This document shows positions 7,213-15,713 of a DNA stretch of 40,273 nt, one piece after another. Within the stretch, counting starts at the first letter, position 1; every line of letters starts with the position of its first letter. This DNA is from Candidatus Thorarchaeota archaeon. GTDB lineage: Archaea > Asgardarchaeota > Thorarchaeia > Thorarchaeales > Thorarchaeaceae. Position numbers and translations under genes: made by a program. The stretch is from NCBI GenBank assembly GCA_016840825.1, contig JAEORN010000167.1:1-40273 (forward strand), in the 5' to 3' direction. The notes below the pieces were generated by a model, which saw only the letters and a list, made by a program, of their open reading frames with translations, searched no databases and was not told where the DNA came from.

Positions 7213-8775
7213 TTGGCAAGCAACTATCCGGATGAATTGGACATTGATGAAACGCTAGAAGAAGAAGGCAAGGATGAATCGATACCTGATAAGGGTAGCA
7301 AGCTTCTCTTTTTGCTGGATATCTTCAGATCTACTTTACGTATTCTAGTGATAGGTTTCGTAATTTTCCTAATTCTAGCATTGCAAAGGATATTCACATT
7401 GAATTTTATTCCCTATACATTATCATACTTCTCTGCAACCATTCCTCTTGTGCTTATCATGGTCGTTATAGGAATAGGTATCGTAACATGTTTATTACTT
7501 CTGGAGAACAGGCTATCTCACTTGACGTCCTTTCGACGTGTATCTAAGATTGCTTTCTATCTCGATTTTATCTTAACCTCTGTTGTCACTGCGGTTTCAC
7601 TAACCTTATTTCCGATAACGCTTGATTGGGCTTCTAGTTTGTCCATTTCAATGCAAACGAATATCTTTTGGATCACAGATATCTGGCAAGCATTGTTCCT
7701 CATCGTCAGAGACAATGTTGCACAAATTTTCGTCATCGCCAGTTTCGTATTCTTCTATATGTCAGCCTTCTTTCGATTCATTTCGAGATTAGTTGCTTTA
7801 TTAGACGGGACGAATGCATTCTCTTCTACATACCTGTTTCTATCAGGAAAATACTATGGCTTGGCAACTGCAATATTCCTAGGATTTCTAATTACTGCAA
7901 CCGAAGACATTCATTCTTCTCCCTATCCAATCTATTTCCTACTAATTCTCTTGCCTTTAGTGCTTGCTCAGCAATATCTCTCCAAGGACTATCTCGAATC
8001 AATTCAAGAGGAACGTAATGCAAAGCCAGATTCGCCCCAGGAACGCCTCATAGAATGGTGCGAGTTATCTGTGAAGAGGTCTCACCGATGGCTTGTTTTT
8101 ACAGTAATATTGATTTCTGCAATTGGTTTCCGTAATTCAATATTGGTCTATGTACTTCCTATTCAAACAGTGTGGACAGAAATGACCATTGCTTTGGTTC
8201 TAGTCGCTGGTTTAACTACGGTATATACACTAGTTCGTTACTCGTTAATTCATTTTGGATATCAACTTTCTGCGACAGGAAGAAGGAATAAGTTAGAATC
8301 AGCCGCTGATATGATACTGACATCTATTCTGTTAGTGACATTCTTCATCCTCTTTGTGACTGATATTGGACCATTTGCTTGGTCTGACTTCATTTCAAGT
8401 TACTTCTATTCTTATGCACAACCTTACTTTTTATCATCATTAGAGGTGTTAATCTTAGCCACCTTATGGCAAGTTTGGATGGTTGTCCTTCTTGTTGCAC
8501 TTATGATGCGATTGTCAGCTCTAGTTCGATTAGTTATGGGTGGGCGAAACGCAGATCTAGCATTGAAGACACTTTCTCGATCTGGCAAGTTCCTTATCTT
8601 CGCAGTAGCTAGTTGGATTGCATTTGAATGGACATTGAATGGAATAGTTATCATCTCTGGGATCTCTTTACTTCAAATCTATGTCCTGTTGAGTTTGATT
8701 ATCTTGCAGACCGTAATATCTCAACTTAGGTATAAGGAAGCAGGAATGCTTCTTGTTATGGGGGTGGAAGAGTGA
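7213..8775 (+). CDS. Polytopic membrane protein of unknown family (about 12 TM)
   Basis: 520 residues. An acidic N-terminal tail (DELDIDETLEEEGKDES) of about 30 residues precedes roughly 12 hydrophobic segments spread between residues 35 and 505. A charged loop in the middle (YLESIQEERNAKPDSPQERL, about 257-276) divides the protein into two halves. No transporter, glycosyltransferase or kinase signature is visible. The start is TTG 7213. The 3' end overlaps the next gene by 4 bases, so translation is probably coupled to the secreted propeller protein. By context it may be the membrane base of a cell-surface assembly, but its function is unknown. Confidence 0.7.
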   Translation: MASNYPDELDIDETLEEEGKDESIPDKGSKLLFLLDIFRSTLRILVIGFVIFLILALQRIFTLNFIPYTLSYFSATIPLVLIMVVIGIGIVTCLLLLENRLSHLTSFRRVSKIAFYLDFILTSVVTAVSLTLFPITLDWASSLSISMQTNIFWITDIWQALFLIVRDNVAQIFVIASFVFFYMSAFFRFISRLVALLDGTNAFSSTYLFLSGKYYGLATAIFLGFLITATEDIHSSPYPIYFLLILLPLVLAQQYLSKDYLESIQEERNAKPDSPQERLIEWCELSVKRSHRWLVFTVILISAIGFRNSILVYVLPIQTVWTEMTIALVLVAGLTTVYTLVRYSLIHFGYQLSATGRRNKLESAADMILTSILLVTFFILFVTDIGPFAWSDFISSYFYSYAQPYFLSSLEVLILATLWQVWMVVLLVALMMRLSALVRLVMGGRNADLALKTLSRSGKFLIFAVASWIAFEWTLNGIVIISGISLLQIYVLLSLIILQTVISQLRYKEAGMLLVMGVEE

Positions 8776-10745
8776 ACAGGATTCACATCTTCTCAATAGT
8801 CTTCATTGTAGTATTGCTCTCAACGCAATCAGCAAGTAGTACATCAAATGTATTTCAGAAGATTGGGGTTCAAAGTATCGATATCGGTATTGATGAGATT
8901 GAGCTACTAAATGATCCTCTCCTGAATACGAGTCAGGAGGTTACCCCTATGGGAAATAGCCTATCTTTTAGCTCAGAATATATCCCATCACCTGACGGAG
9001 TCACGGAGAATCAGATGCAATTGTCATGGAACCATACAGCCGGATCAAATCTTGATTTCAAGGATTCTGACGATCTTGATTACAATTATCCTGAGTGCAA
9101 TGATTTCATCTATTTCGAACAGAGCTTTGAATGGTCTTCTGAGAATATTCCTACTATTGTAGAGTACGGAGCTACTTTTCGCGTTAATGTCAGTGGTGAT
9201 TTTACAAGCAGCAGTACTTTCTTTAGATGGTATATTTGGCTTATCGATTCTTCCAACAACTTTGTTGAGCTATATCATTCCATCCCAACCTATAGCTCAT
9301 ATCTGCTCCACAGATCTTCCAATTTAGCTTCAAGCCAGATATATTCAGCTTGGGGCGGAATGATTGAGGATTCTACTGGTCATCAGGAAGACCCCCAAGA
9401 TATACTTAGATTCGCAGTAGGTTTGGCTCCCACTTTGGCATTTGAGAATTATACAGATAGTCTAGAGGGTCAGGTAACAGTAACGTTCACTGAACTTACC
9501 CTAATTCTATCCCAAGACGGTCTCTATGATTACCTGACTGAACCAGATTACGAATACAAACTTGATTTGGGATATTACAGTCCAGTCTTGATGGATATTG
9601 AAGTTGATAATACAGACTCTCTCTATGCGGTTGGTGGAATGGATTCATATCTTTCGGGCCTAACACTCATGAAGTTTGATAGAAATCTGAATCTTGTGTG
9701 GGAACGTGGCCTAGGTTATTCGATTGAAACAATAGGATTTGCATTAACAATATCTCCTCAAGGTATAGTCTATGTTGCGGGGTATTCTGAAGATTATTCT
9801 CCACCTAGCTCATCACAAGGTCGTGAAATGTTCTTAGCTGGATGGGATTCACTTGGGAACCTAGTGCTGAATTATACATACTCTCTCCCTGGTCTCCTTA
9901 TTCCTACCGATATTGCTTATTCAGAAGAAGGTTCACTATATATCGCTGGCCGACACTATAATGCTACAACCCATAGAGAGAGTGCCTTTCTTTTGAAAAG
10001 TGATCTTTCTGGTGTCCCAATTTGGTATCAAGTGTATGGTTCTTACTTCTATGGTGCAAAAGTAGTTGCCGCTCGAGATGGTACTGCGTATCTGTTGTCA
10101 AATTATGGCTATCTTACCGCTTGGAATTCCACCGGCTTTCAAATGTGGAATGGAACAGTATTATTCTCATCATCGATGAGTTTGGATAGCGATGATAATC
10201 TCTTTACAGTTCTTCCCTATCTTGGAGGAGACTTGGTCTCAAAATATTATCATAATCAGACTCAAATTTGGAATTCTACTTGGGGTACCTTGGAGAGATA
10301 CCAAACTGTCTACTATACAGAGCCAATAGAGATAGACACCACCGCTGATGGTATATCTTATGTATTCGGAAGATCCACACTTCCTTATGTAATAAAACGG
10401 GGGTTGAATGGTTCCATTGTAAATGTATGGTCGTTCAAAACAGATGCCTCATATCCCTATTCTCATGCATTTGAGCTAGGCGATGGTATCTTCTATATTT
10501 TAGGTACATATCGGAATTCTACTACTGGAAGATATGTTTCCGCAATTATTGGATTTGAAGATCTTGATGCTCAGAGGTTACAATTGAACAGCACCACATT
10601 TTCTGTACTTATCGTAAGTATCTCAACAACTGGACTTTGCATAATCATCATTCTTGGTATTGAGAGAAACTTGTCTGGGAAATTAAAGGGGTTCCGTGTT
10701 TCTATGAAGAGGCATACTCCTGATTCAATGGAGGTTGAAGGATGA
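8772..10745 (+). CDS. Secreted beta-propeller protein with C-terminal membrane anchor
   Basis: 657 residues. It has a signal peptide (about 1-24, ending STQSASS). An N-terminal beta-rich domain of about 230 residues follows. A propeller-like repeat region from about 265 to 600 has recurring units such as LYAVGGMDSYLSGLTLMKFD, IVYVAGYSED and LYIAGRHYN, each followed by a Trp-containing strand. A membrane segment (about 617-635) precedes a basic cytoplasmic tail. The blade pattern resembles SBBP/PQQ-type propellers. Many N-x-S/T sequons fit an N-glycosylated archaeal surface protein. It starts at GTG 8772, overlapping the previous gene by 4 bases, and also overlaps the next by 4 bases. Confidence 0.7.
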   Translation: MNRIHIFSIVFIVVLLSTQSASSTSNVFQKIGVQSIDIGIDEIELLNDPLLNTSQEVTPMGNSLSFSSEYIPSPDGVTENQMQLSWNHTAGSNLDFKDSDDLDYNYPECNDFIYFEQSFEWSSENIPTIVEYGATFRVNVSGDFTSSSTFFRWYIWLIDSSNNFVELYHSIPTYSSYLLHRSSNLASSQIYSAWGGMIEDSTGHQEDPQDILRFAVGLAPTLAFENYTDSLEGQVTVTFTELTLILSQDGLYDYLTEPDYEYKLDLGYYSPVLMDIEVDNTDSLYAVGGMDSYLSGLTLMKFDRNLNLVWERGLGYSIETIGFALTISPQGIVYVAGYSEDYSPPSSSQGREMFLAGWDSLGNLVLNYTYSLPGLLIPTDIAYSEEGSLYIAGRHYNATTHRESAFLLKSDLSGVPIWYQVYGSYFYGAKVVAARDGTAYLLSNYGYLTAWNSTGFQMWNGTVLFSSSMSLDSDDNLFTVLPYLGGDLVSKYYHNQTQIWNSTWGTLERYQTVYYTEPIEIDTTADGISYVFGRSTLPYVIKRGLNGSIVNVWSFKTDASYPYSHAFELGDGIFYILGTYRNSTTGRYVSAIIGFEDLDAQRLQLNSTTFSVLIVSISTTGLCIIIILGIERNLSGKLKGFRVSMKRHTPDSMEVEG

Positions 10746-13129
10746 TGAATTGTAAAAGACGAAAGACCGCATTGTCATTGATGTTGCTTTTCCTATTTTC
10801 CTACTTGGTTTTATTTTCAGAACAGTCCTTGGCATCGCCGGTGAAGTTGAATTCTATGCCTAATGTATCGGTATCTGATTTGGTAGCGCATGATCCAATC
10901 TCCATTTTTGGTGATTATAATCTAAGCATAGCAGGTTGGTCCGGGAGTGGTACAGAGAGTGATCCCTATATTATTGAGAATCTCGAAATCGATAACACTG
11001 TAGGGAACTCAATCAGTATTACTGATACCACTCTATACTTTGAAATAAGAAATTGCTTGCTAAGAGGGTATTCCTATCAATACTCTGGCATTCGCTTCTA
11101 TAATGTGACTAATGCACTAGTGGATAACTGCACTATTGACGATAAGTACTATGGAATCTACACAGAAATCACTAGAAATTGCACGATTACAAACAACAGC
11201 TTTCTTGATTGTTACAGATCCATTTCCATGACCTACTATTCACATGGGAATATAATCTCCCACAATCGATTTACTGATGCAAGGTACGCGATTTTCATTG
11301 AGAGGTCAAACAATGTCACATTATCTTTCAACGATATTCATCTCACATATGGCTACGGGATTAGATGTGAGTTATGCGATTACCTTGTGATACTGAATAA
11401 TACGCTTGACACTCTCTCTGAATATGATTACTACGGTATTACCATAGATGACGGTTATGAATTTGTGCTATCGAATAATACAGTTGATGATTCGTTCATT
11501 GGAGGTGCTTATGTTTCATATAGCTATGAAGGAACCATAAGTCATAATTATCTAGGCCGAGGTCTCAGGATATACGGAGGCTATTACTACCAATCTCTCA
11601 ATCTGAATGTTATAGATAATCGAATCCGTAATGGAATGGTTGGATACTTTGAGAGTGCTAATAGCGTAGCAATCAATGCAGAGGACTATAATCAGATTCT
11701 TGCTATCAATTGTCAGAATCTCTCTATTATAGATTATTCATCATCTGGCATAACATTTCCCATCTCTCTCCAGTATTGTTTTAATTGTTCCATACTCAGT
11801 GCAGACATCTCTGATTGCTGGAATGCAGCTTGTGAGCTCTATTATTCTGATAATTGCAGTATCATTTCGAGTACATTAGCTAATTTCACTGGGAACGGAG
11901 TACTCAATTACTATTCAAACAATGTGAATATTTCTGGTAATGATATATCTGAATATCATGCATCCTCTGGTGCTATTAATGTGTTATCTTCCGATTATGT
12001 GAATATCGAAGAAAACTACATTCATGATGGGGAACGTATCGGTATCAATATACGGTATTCAAACGCAATTATATCTTCGAATGACTTGCAATGTGAGAAT
12101 TATGCGGATCTAACAATGGAAGAAGCATACGACTGTATTGTTACTGATAATGACATGATTACAGGAATTTCTATCCAAGGAAACGATTACTCATCATGGA
12201 TACATACATTCAGTAATAATCTGATTTCTGGAAAGGAATTCGGATACTTCAGGGACTCTCAGGATGCATTGATTGAGATTGATGAGTATTATCAATTAGT
12301 CCTCGTAAACATGAGTAGACCAATCATCACATGTGAAGATTTGGATGCTAGTATCCACTCCCTCTCTATGTTCCAATGTCCTTCGTTTATTGTTGACAAT
12401 ATCCAAGTTAGTGATGATGCGTTTCTGGGATCCTATATCTATCAATCTCCTAACAGCCTCATTAGTGAAATTGAATATGTTTGCAAAGCGGAACTACAAA
12501 TATACGGATGTGAAAATTGCACGATAACTAGGTCATCCTTCAATAATAGCATGGATTATGGCTTGTATATCTATTACTCCGATAATACAACGATTGATTC
12601 TTGCATTCTCGCTTCTAATCAATTTGGTCTATATCTAGCATATAGCGTTAATTGTACCATCGAAGATTCAATCTTTCTCTATAATTACTACTACGGAATA
12701 TACCTCTCGTACGGAGTCGAGTTTTGCCAGGTATTCGGGAATAAGATTGGCTGGAACGGGTATAATGCACGTGATTATGGTAGCAATAATACGTGGGATG
12801 ATGGATATGGCCTTGGTAATTTCTGGCATGATTATGAGGGGAGTGGGGTGTATCAGATCAGTGGTCCTGCAGGGAGTGTAGATAGGTTTCCCATTCTTCT
12901 TGAGGAGTTTGAGCCCTCAACACCAACAACCACAATTACAATACCTACTGGTTATACAGATACCGATTTCACACCAATAAGTCCATTTCTTCCACCCTCT
13001 CAGACAACAGGTTCAGATGTATGGTATCATCAGCAAATCTTGGGGATACCACTACTAACTCTTGCAGGAGGCCTAGCTGGAGTTCTATCGTTCCTAATGG
13101 TAGTAATACTTCTATCAAAGAAGAGATAG
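10742..13129 (+). CDS. Surface right-handed parallel beta-helix (NosD-like) protein, membrane anchored
   Basis: 795 residues. A signal peptide (about 1-31) is followed by an archaeal surface motif, GWSGSGTESDPYIIENLEID (about 58-77). That motif commonly introduces pectate-lyase-like beta-helix domains. Dozens of short coils follow up to about 690, with the repeating pattern N-x-T/S-I-x-x-N (SNNTVDDS, NCTITNNSF, YSDNTTIDSC). A Thr/Pro-rich linker (TPTTTITIPTG) and a C-terminal membrane helix (about 770-790) with a KKR stop-transfer end complete it. Family knowledge: such helices bind or cleave polysaccharides or act as adhesins. No catalytic residues can be picked out here. The many sequons suggest glycosylation. 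It is the last gene of the 6912-13129 operon. Confidence 0.8.
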   Translation: MMNCKRRKTALSLMLLFLFSYLVLFSEQSLASPVKLNSMPNVSVSDLVAHDPISIFGDYNLSIAGWSGSGTESDPYIIENLEIDNTVGNSISITDTTLYFEIRNCLLRGYSYQYSGIRFYNVTNALVDNCTIDDKYYGIYTEITRNCTITNNSFLDCYRSISMTYYSHGNIISHNRFTDARYAIFIERSNNVTLSFNDIHLTYGYGIRCELCDYLVILNNTLDTLSEYDYYGITIDDGYEFVLSNNTVDDSFIGGAYVSYSYEGTISHNYLGRGLRIYGGYYYQSLNLNVIDNRIRNGMVGYFESANSVAINAEDYNQILAINCQNLSIIDYSSSGITFPISLQYCFNCSILSADISDCWNAACELYYSDNCSIISSTLANFTGNGVLNYYSNNVNISGNDISEYHASSGAINVLSSDYVNIEENYIHDGERIGINIRYSNAIISSNDLQCENYADLTMEEAYDCIVTDNDMITGISIQGNDYSSWIHTFSNNLISGKEFGYFRDSQDALIEIDEYYQLVLVNMSRPIITCEDLDASIHSLSMFQCPSFIVDNIQVSDDAFLGSYIYQSPNSLISEIEYVCKAELQIYGCENCTITRSSFNNSMDYGLYIYYSDNTTIDSCILASNQFGLYLAYSVNCTIEDSIFLYNYYYGIYLSYGVEFCQVFGNKIGWNGYNARDYGSNNTWDDGYGLGNFWHDYEGSGVYQISGPAGSVDRFPILLEEFEPSTPTTTITIPTGYTDTDFTPISPFLPPSQTTGSDVWYHQQILGIPLLTLAGGLAGVLSFLMVVILLSKKR

Positions 13130-13187
13130 TGTGTCAAATATACACAATAGAAGAGGAATGCTAGGTTGTTCCTTCGTTTATGGAGAT

Positions 13188-13421
13188 TCACTCAGCTTTC
13201 GTGAATCCCTCATCGATTTTCTCCTGCAATCTACTCTCAATGAATTGCTGAGCTTCTGCTGAGGAAGAAAACTCTCTCGATGCCCTAATACCTTTTGATC
13301 CAAGTTTACCAAAAATAATCGTGACTGTCCCATACACTCTTTCAGCTTGCCAGAATTCTGGTACACCTGACTCAGGACTGCTATGTTCATATCTGCCAGT
13401 GCGATATTCTTTCATAGACAT
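13188..13421 (-). CDS. Stand-alone WGR-domain protein
   Basis: 77 residues. After a short N-terminus the segment RVYGTVTIIFGKLGSKGIR, then EFSSSAEAQQFIESRLQEKIDEGF, follows the WGR-domain pattern: a strand, a G-(R/K)-(I/L)-G-(S/T)-K-G turn, strand, helix, K-x-x-x-G-(Y/F). The hallmark W-G-R reads F-G-K here. WGR domains occur in PARPs and bacterial MolR and contact nucleic acid ends. As a solo domain it could be a nucleic-acid-binding accessory protein. Start ATG 13421; the second Met (13415) is also possible. It sits downstream of the methyltransferase on the same strand, about 80 bases away. Confidence 0.65.
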   Translation of the reverse strand: MSMKEYRTGRYEHSSPESGVPEFWQAERVYGTVTIIFGKLGSKGIRASREFSSSAEAQQFIESRLQEKIDEGFTKAE

Positions 13422-13498
13422 ATTCAGATTGTCCTCAAATTATAATCTCGAATTGCAATATAAAACATGATGCTAGATAGAGTTATTCTCTCTGTATA

Positions 13499-14248
13499 CT
13501 AGACAGTTCTAGCAATTGCAGTCAGTCTGAATGAGTTCTCTTTCGATTCCTCAAAGGTGTGGTTCTCGAAGATACCTAATGGTTCAAAGCTATTTCTCAT
13601 CAGAATTGATTGCATTTCTCTGGGCGAATACACACGCAAGCTATGCGTTTCAAAGAATGAATCAATGAGTTCTTTCCCCGAGAGGACATACCCATCAAAA
13701 TCGATCTCAATAATATTCGTGTTTGGGTCGAATCTATTTTTACTGAGACGAATGATTTTGATATCTCCTTGCTCTGCCTTCAACCATGATTGATGATTTG
13801 GTATGACACCGCGTGTATTCCAAAATTCGAATACAAAGAGTCCTCCTTTGGCTAGATGCTGGTGAATGCATTGCAATGCCTTCTCGATACCATCCTCTTC
13901 TGTCACATAGCCCATCGATCCGAAGAAACTGACAGCTAAATCATACTTCCTGCCAAGGTCAAAATCCCTCATATCTGCGACATGATATTCCACGTATTCT
14001 CTCTTGGTATTCTTTTCCATAGCCCTCCTAATTTGGCTCTCTGAGAGGTCAATTCCTGTGACCTTGAACCCTCGCACTGATAATTCCATTGCATGGCTAC
14101 CAGTACCACACCCAATATCCAGTATCGTTTTGATCTTGGAATCCGAATACTTAGAGAGAATACTCTCAAGATAGTCGCAGTCTGCGGAATGGTCATAGAA
14201 ATCATACATGATATCATACCACTCAGCAAACTTCTCATATTGTGTCAT
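13499..14248 (-). CDS. Class I SAM-dependent methyltransferase
   Basis: A 249-residue cytoplasmic enzyme. Motif I is ILDIGCGTGSHAMEL (residues 42-56), the glycine loop that binds S-adenosylmethionine. An acidic residue at the end of strand 2 (VTGIDLSESQI) binds the ribose. Motif II/III is VEYHVADMRDFDL, and AVSFFGSMGYV corresponds to motif IV. The C-terminal half has a beta-rich insertion (DPNTNIIEIDFDGYVL) typical of small-molecule methyltransferases of the Methyltransf_25 type. The substrate is not identifiable. A TATA box (14271-14280) 27 bases before the ATG predicts a leaderless transcript. A palindrome at 14298-14313 lies between it and the divergent GTPase gene. Confidence 0.85.
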   Translation of the reverse strand: MTQYEKFAEWYDIMYDFYDHSADCDYLESILSKYSDSKIKTILDIGCGTGSHAMELSVRGFKVTGIDLSESQIRRAMEKNTKREYVEYHVADMRDFDLGRKYDLAVSFFGSMGYVTEEDGIEKALQCIHQHLAKGGLFVFEFWNTRGVIPNHQSWLKAEQGDIKIIRLSKNRFDPNTNIIEIDFDGYVLSGKELIDSFFETHSLRVYSPREMQSILMRNSFEPLGIFENHTFEESKENSFRLTAIARTV

Positions 14249-14270
14249 AAGTGGTCATGCAACTTGCTTA

Positions 14271-14280
14271 GATAATAAAT
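14271..14280 (-). promoter_or_regulatory. Predicted TATA box, leaderless methyltransferase gene
   Basis: The minus strand reads ATTTATTATC with an A-rich BRE-like GGAAA immediately upstream. The centre is 27 bases from the ATG at 14248, the canonical archaeal distance to the transcription start, so the transcript is predicted to be leaderless. Confidence 0.45.
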
Positions 14281-14297
14281 TTTCCAATTCCTTTGTT

Positions 14298-14313
14298 GGT
14301 ACATGAATGTACC
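14298..14313. promoter_or_regulatory. Perfect 16-bp palindrome in divergent promoter region (candidate operator)
   Basis: GGTACATGAATGTACC has 7-bp arms around a 2-base centre and no mismatch. It lies just upstream of the methyltransferase TATA/BRE and about 40 bp upstream of the GTPase TATA. That is where a dimeric regulator could act on one or both promoters. No regulator is encoded next to it. Confidence 0.35.
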
Positions 14314-14353
14314 TGAAATAGTTTTCAAAGAATTCGTACCAAATCAAAGAACA

Positions 14354-14361
14354 AATATATC
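14354..14361 (+). promoter_or_regulatory. Predicted TATA box of first small GTPase gene
   Basis: AATATATC is located about 30 bp upstream of a likely start site near 14384. GAGGAG (14392-14397) follows as the ribosome binding site. Confidence 0.35.
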
Positions 14362-14403
14362 TGGCTTCCTAAAAGACAGTAATACTTGTTTGAGGAGAAT
14401 TTC

Positions 14404-14967
14404 TTGAGGAGAGGTACCAATCGCGGGTGGCAATTCAAATCAGTCCTTATTGGGGATGGTGCGGTTGGTAAGACATCGATCAGAAAGAGGTACATGGGCG
14501 AGGGATTTGTTACATCACATCTTGCAACAATTGGAGTTGATTTCGCAAAGAAAGTAATAAATCGAGATGGATCTGATGTATGGCTCATCATTTGGGACTT
14601 AGCTGGTCAACCATCATATGAGAGCGTTCGAAGGCACTATTACATGGGATGTCACAGTATAATCTTAGTCTACTCTGTAATAAGACGCGAATCCTTTGAT
14701 AATGCTTCCAAATGGCTAGTAGAGGCACACAAGTACATGGGAAAACTTCCTCCCACAGCGATATTAGGAAATAAAATTGACCTCCGGCCATCAAGACCAA
14801 AGGATGATGTTGTCAGTACTGAAGAAGGTGAAAGATTTGCACAGATATTTTGCGAACGATTAGATGTTCCTGTAGTATTTCGAGAGACCTCTGCTCTCAC
14901 AGGAGAGAATATCACTGAGGTCTTTCATGATTTGGTCGAGCTAATGATTAAATTAAATCCTCGGTGA
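14404..14967 (+). CDS. Rab/Ras-family small GTPase (copy 1)
   Basis: A 187-residue eukaryotic-type small GTPase, a hallmark of Asgard archaea. G1 is GDGAVGKTS (17-25). The switch I Thr is in ATIGVDF, as in Rab proteins. G3 is WDLAGQP, keeping the catalytic Gln but with Pro after it. G4 is NKID and G5 is ETSA. The chain ends LNPR without a cysteine, so no prenyl anchor is expected and the protein is probably cytosolic. TTG 14404 is chosen because GAGGAG lies 6 bases upstream. The TTG at 14386 would overlap the ribosome site and add six unaligned residues. The next gene is a close paralogue, so the pair looks like a tandem duplication. Its effector is unknown. Confidence 0.9.
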   Translation: MRRGTNRGWQFKSVLIGDGAVGKTSIRKRYMGEGFVTSHLATIGVDFAKKVINRDGSDVWLIIWDLAGQPSYESVRRHYYMGCHSIILVYSVIRRESFDNASKWLVEAHKYMGKLPPTAILGNKIDLRPSRPKDDVVSTEEGERFAQIFCERLDVPVVFRETSALTGENITEVFHDLVELMIKLNPR

Positions 14968-15098
14968 GTGAAGGTTTCATCCTACATTGATTTATTATCC
15001 TGTGTATCTACTCTCCTTCATAGATATGCACCCCCTCCTTTCCACATAGCCGTATTTGAGCGGAAGCGTCATATCACTAGTCCGTTGGAGAGAATTAG

Positions 15099-15683
15099 AT
15101 GGCCCTAAGCCCAAATCGTTCAAGACAATTCAAGACTGCCCTCATTGGTGATACTGCAGTAGGAAAGACCAGTATCAGACGCAGCTACATGGGTAAGAGC
15201 TTTGTATCCTCACACATAGCAACATTGGGAGTTGATTTCGCTCAAAAGAATGTAGAGCATGAGAGTGCTTTCGTGAGGATTACGATTTGGGATTTGGCCG
15301 GAGAATATTCGTATGAGAATGTTCGTAAGCTCTATTATCAGGGAACGCACAGTATTATCTTCGTTTATTCAATTGTAGATAGACAATCTTTCAAGAATTC
15401 AACTAATTGGTTTACTGAGGTAAATAAGTATTGTAAACCATTGCCACCGGTAGCAATCATTGGAAATAAGATGGATCTTCGTGATTCGAGTTCATCTGAA
15501 AATCAAGTAAGCAGAGAGGATGGACTTGAGTTCGCAGAGAAGTTTGCTGAGAAACTCGAAATCCCTGTCATCTTTCAGGAAACATCAGCATTGACTGGAG
15601 AAAACATCGAAGAAGTCTTCTACGACCTGATCACAATGATGCTGAATTTAAACCCAGAGATGAGAAAATCAAATCGGTACTAG
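15099..15683 (+). CDS. Rab/Ras-family small GTPase (copy 2) with altered catalytic positions
   Basis: A 194-residue small GTPase closely similar along its length to the upstream copy, including the ALTGEN segment after the G5 motif ETSA. G1 is GDTAVGKTS, with Thr at the position of Ras Gly12. The switch I Thr is in ATLGVDFAQ. G3 is WDLAGEYSYENV, with Glu in place of the catalytic Gln61. G4 is NKMD. The C-terminus (NPEMRKSNRY) is polar and lacks cysteine. In Ras-type enzymes the Gln61 position sets the hydrolysis rate, so this copy may cycle differently from its neighbour; that is inference. GGAGAG lies just upstream of the ATG. About 130 bases separate it from copy 1, and the nitroreductase-like gene follows closely. 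Confidence 0.9.
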   Translation: MALSPNRSRQFKTALIGDTAVGKTSIRRSYMGKSFVSSHIATLGVDFAQKNVEHESAFVRITIWDLAGEYSYENVRKLYYQGTHSIIFVYSIVDRQSFKNSTNWFTEVNKYCKPLPPVAIIGNKMDLRDSSSSENQVSREDGLEFAEKFAEKLEIPVIFQETSALTGENIEEVFYDLITMMLNLNPEMRKSNRY

Positions 15684-15713
15684 AGAAAGCCAGATAACCA
15701 TTTGATTTTCGAG

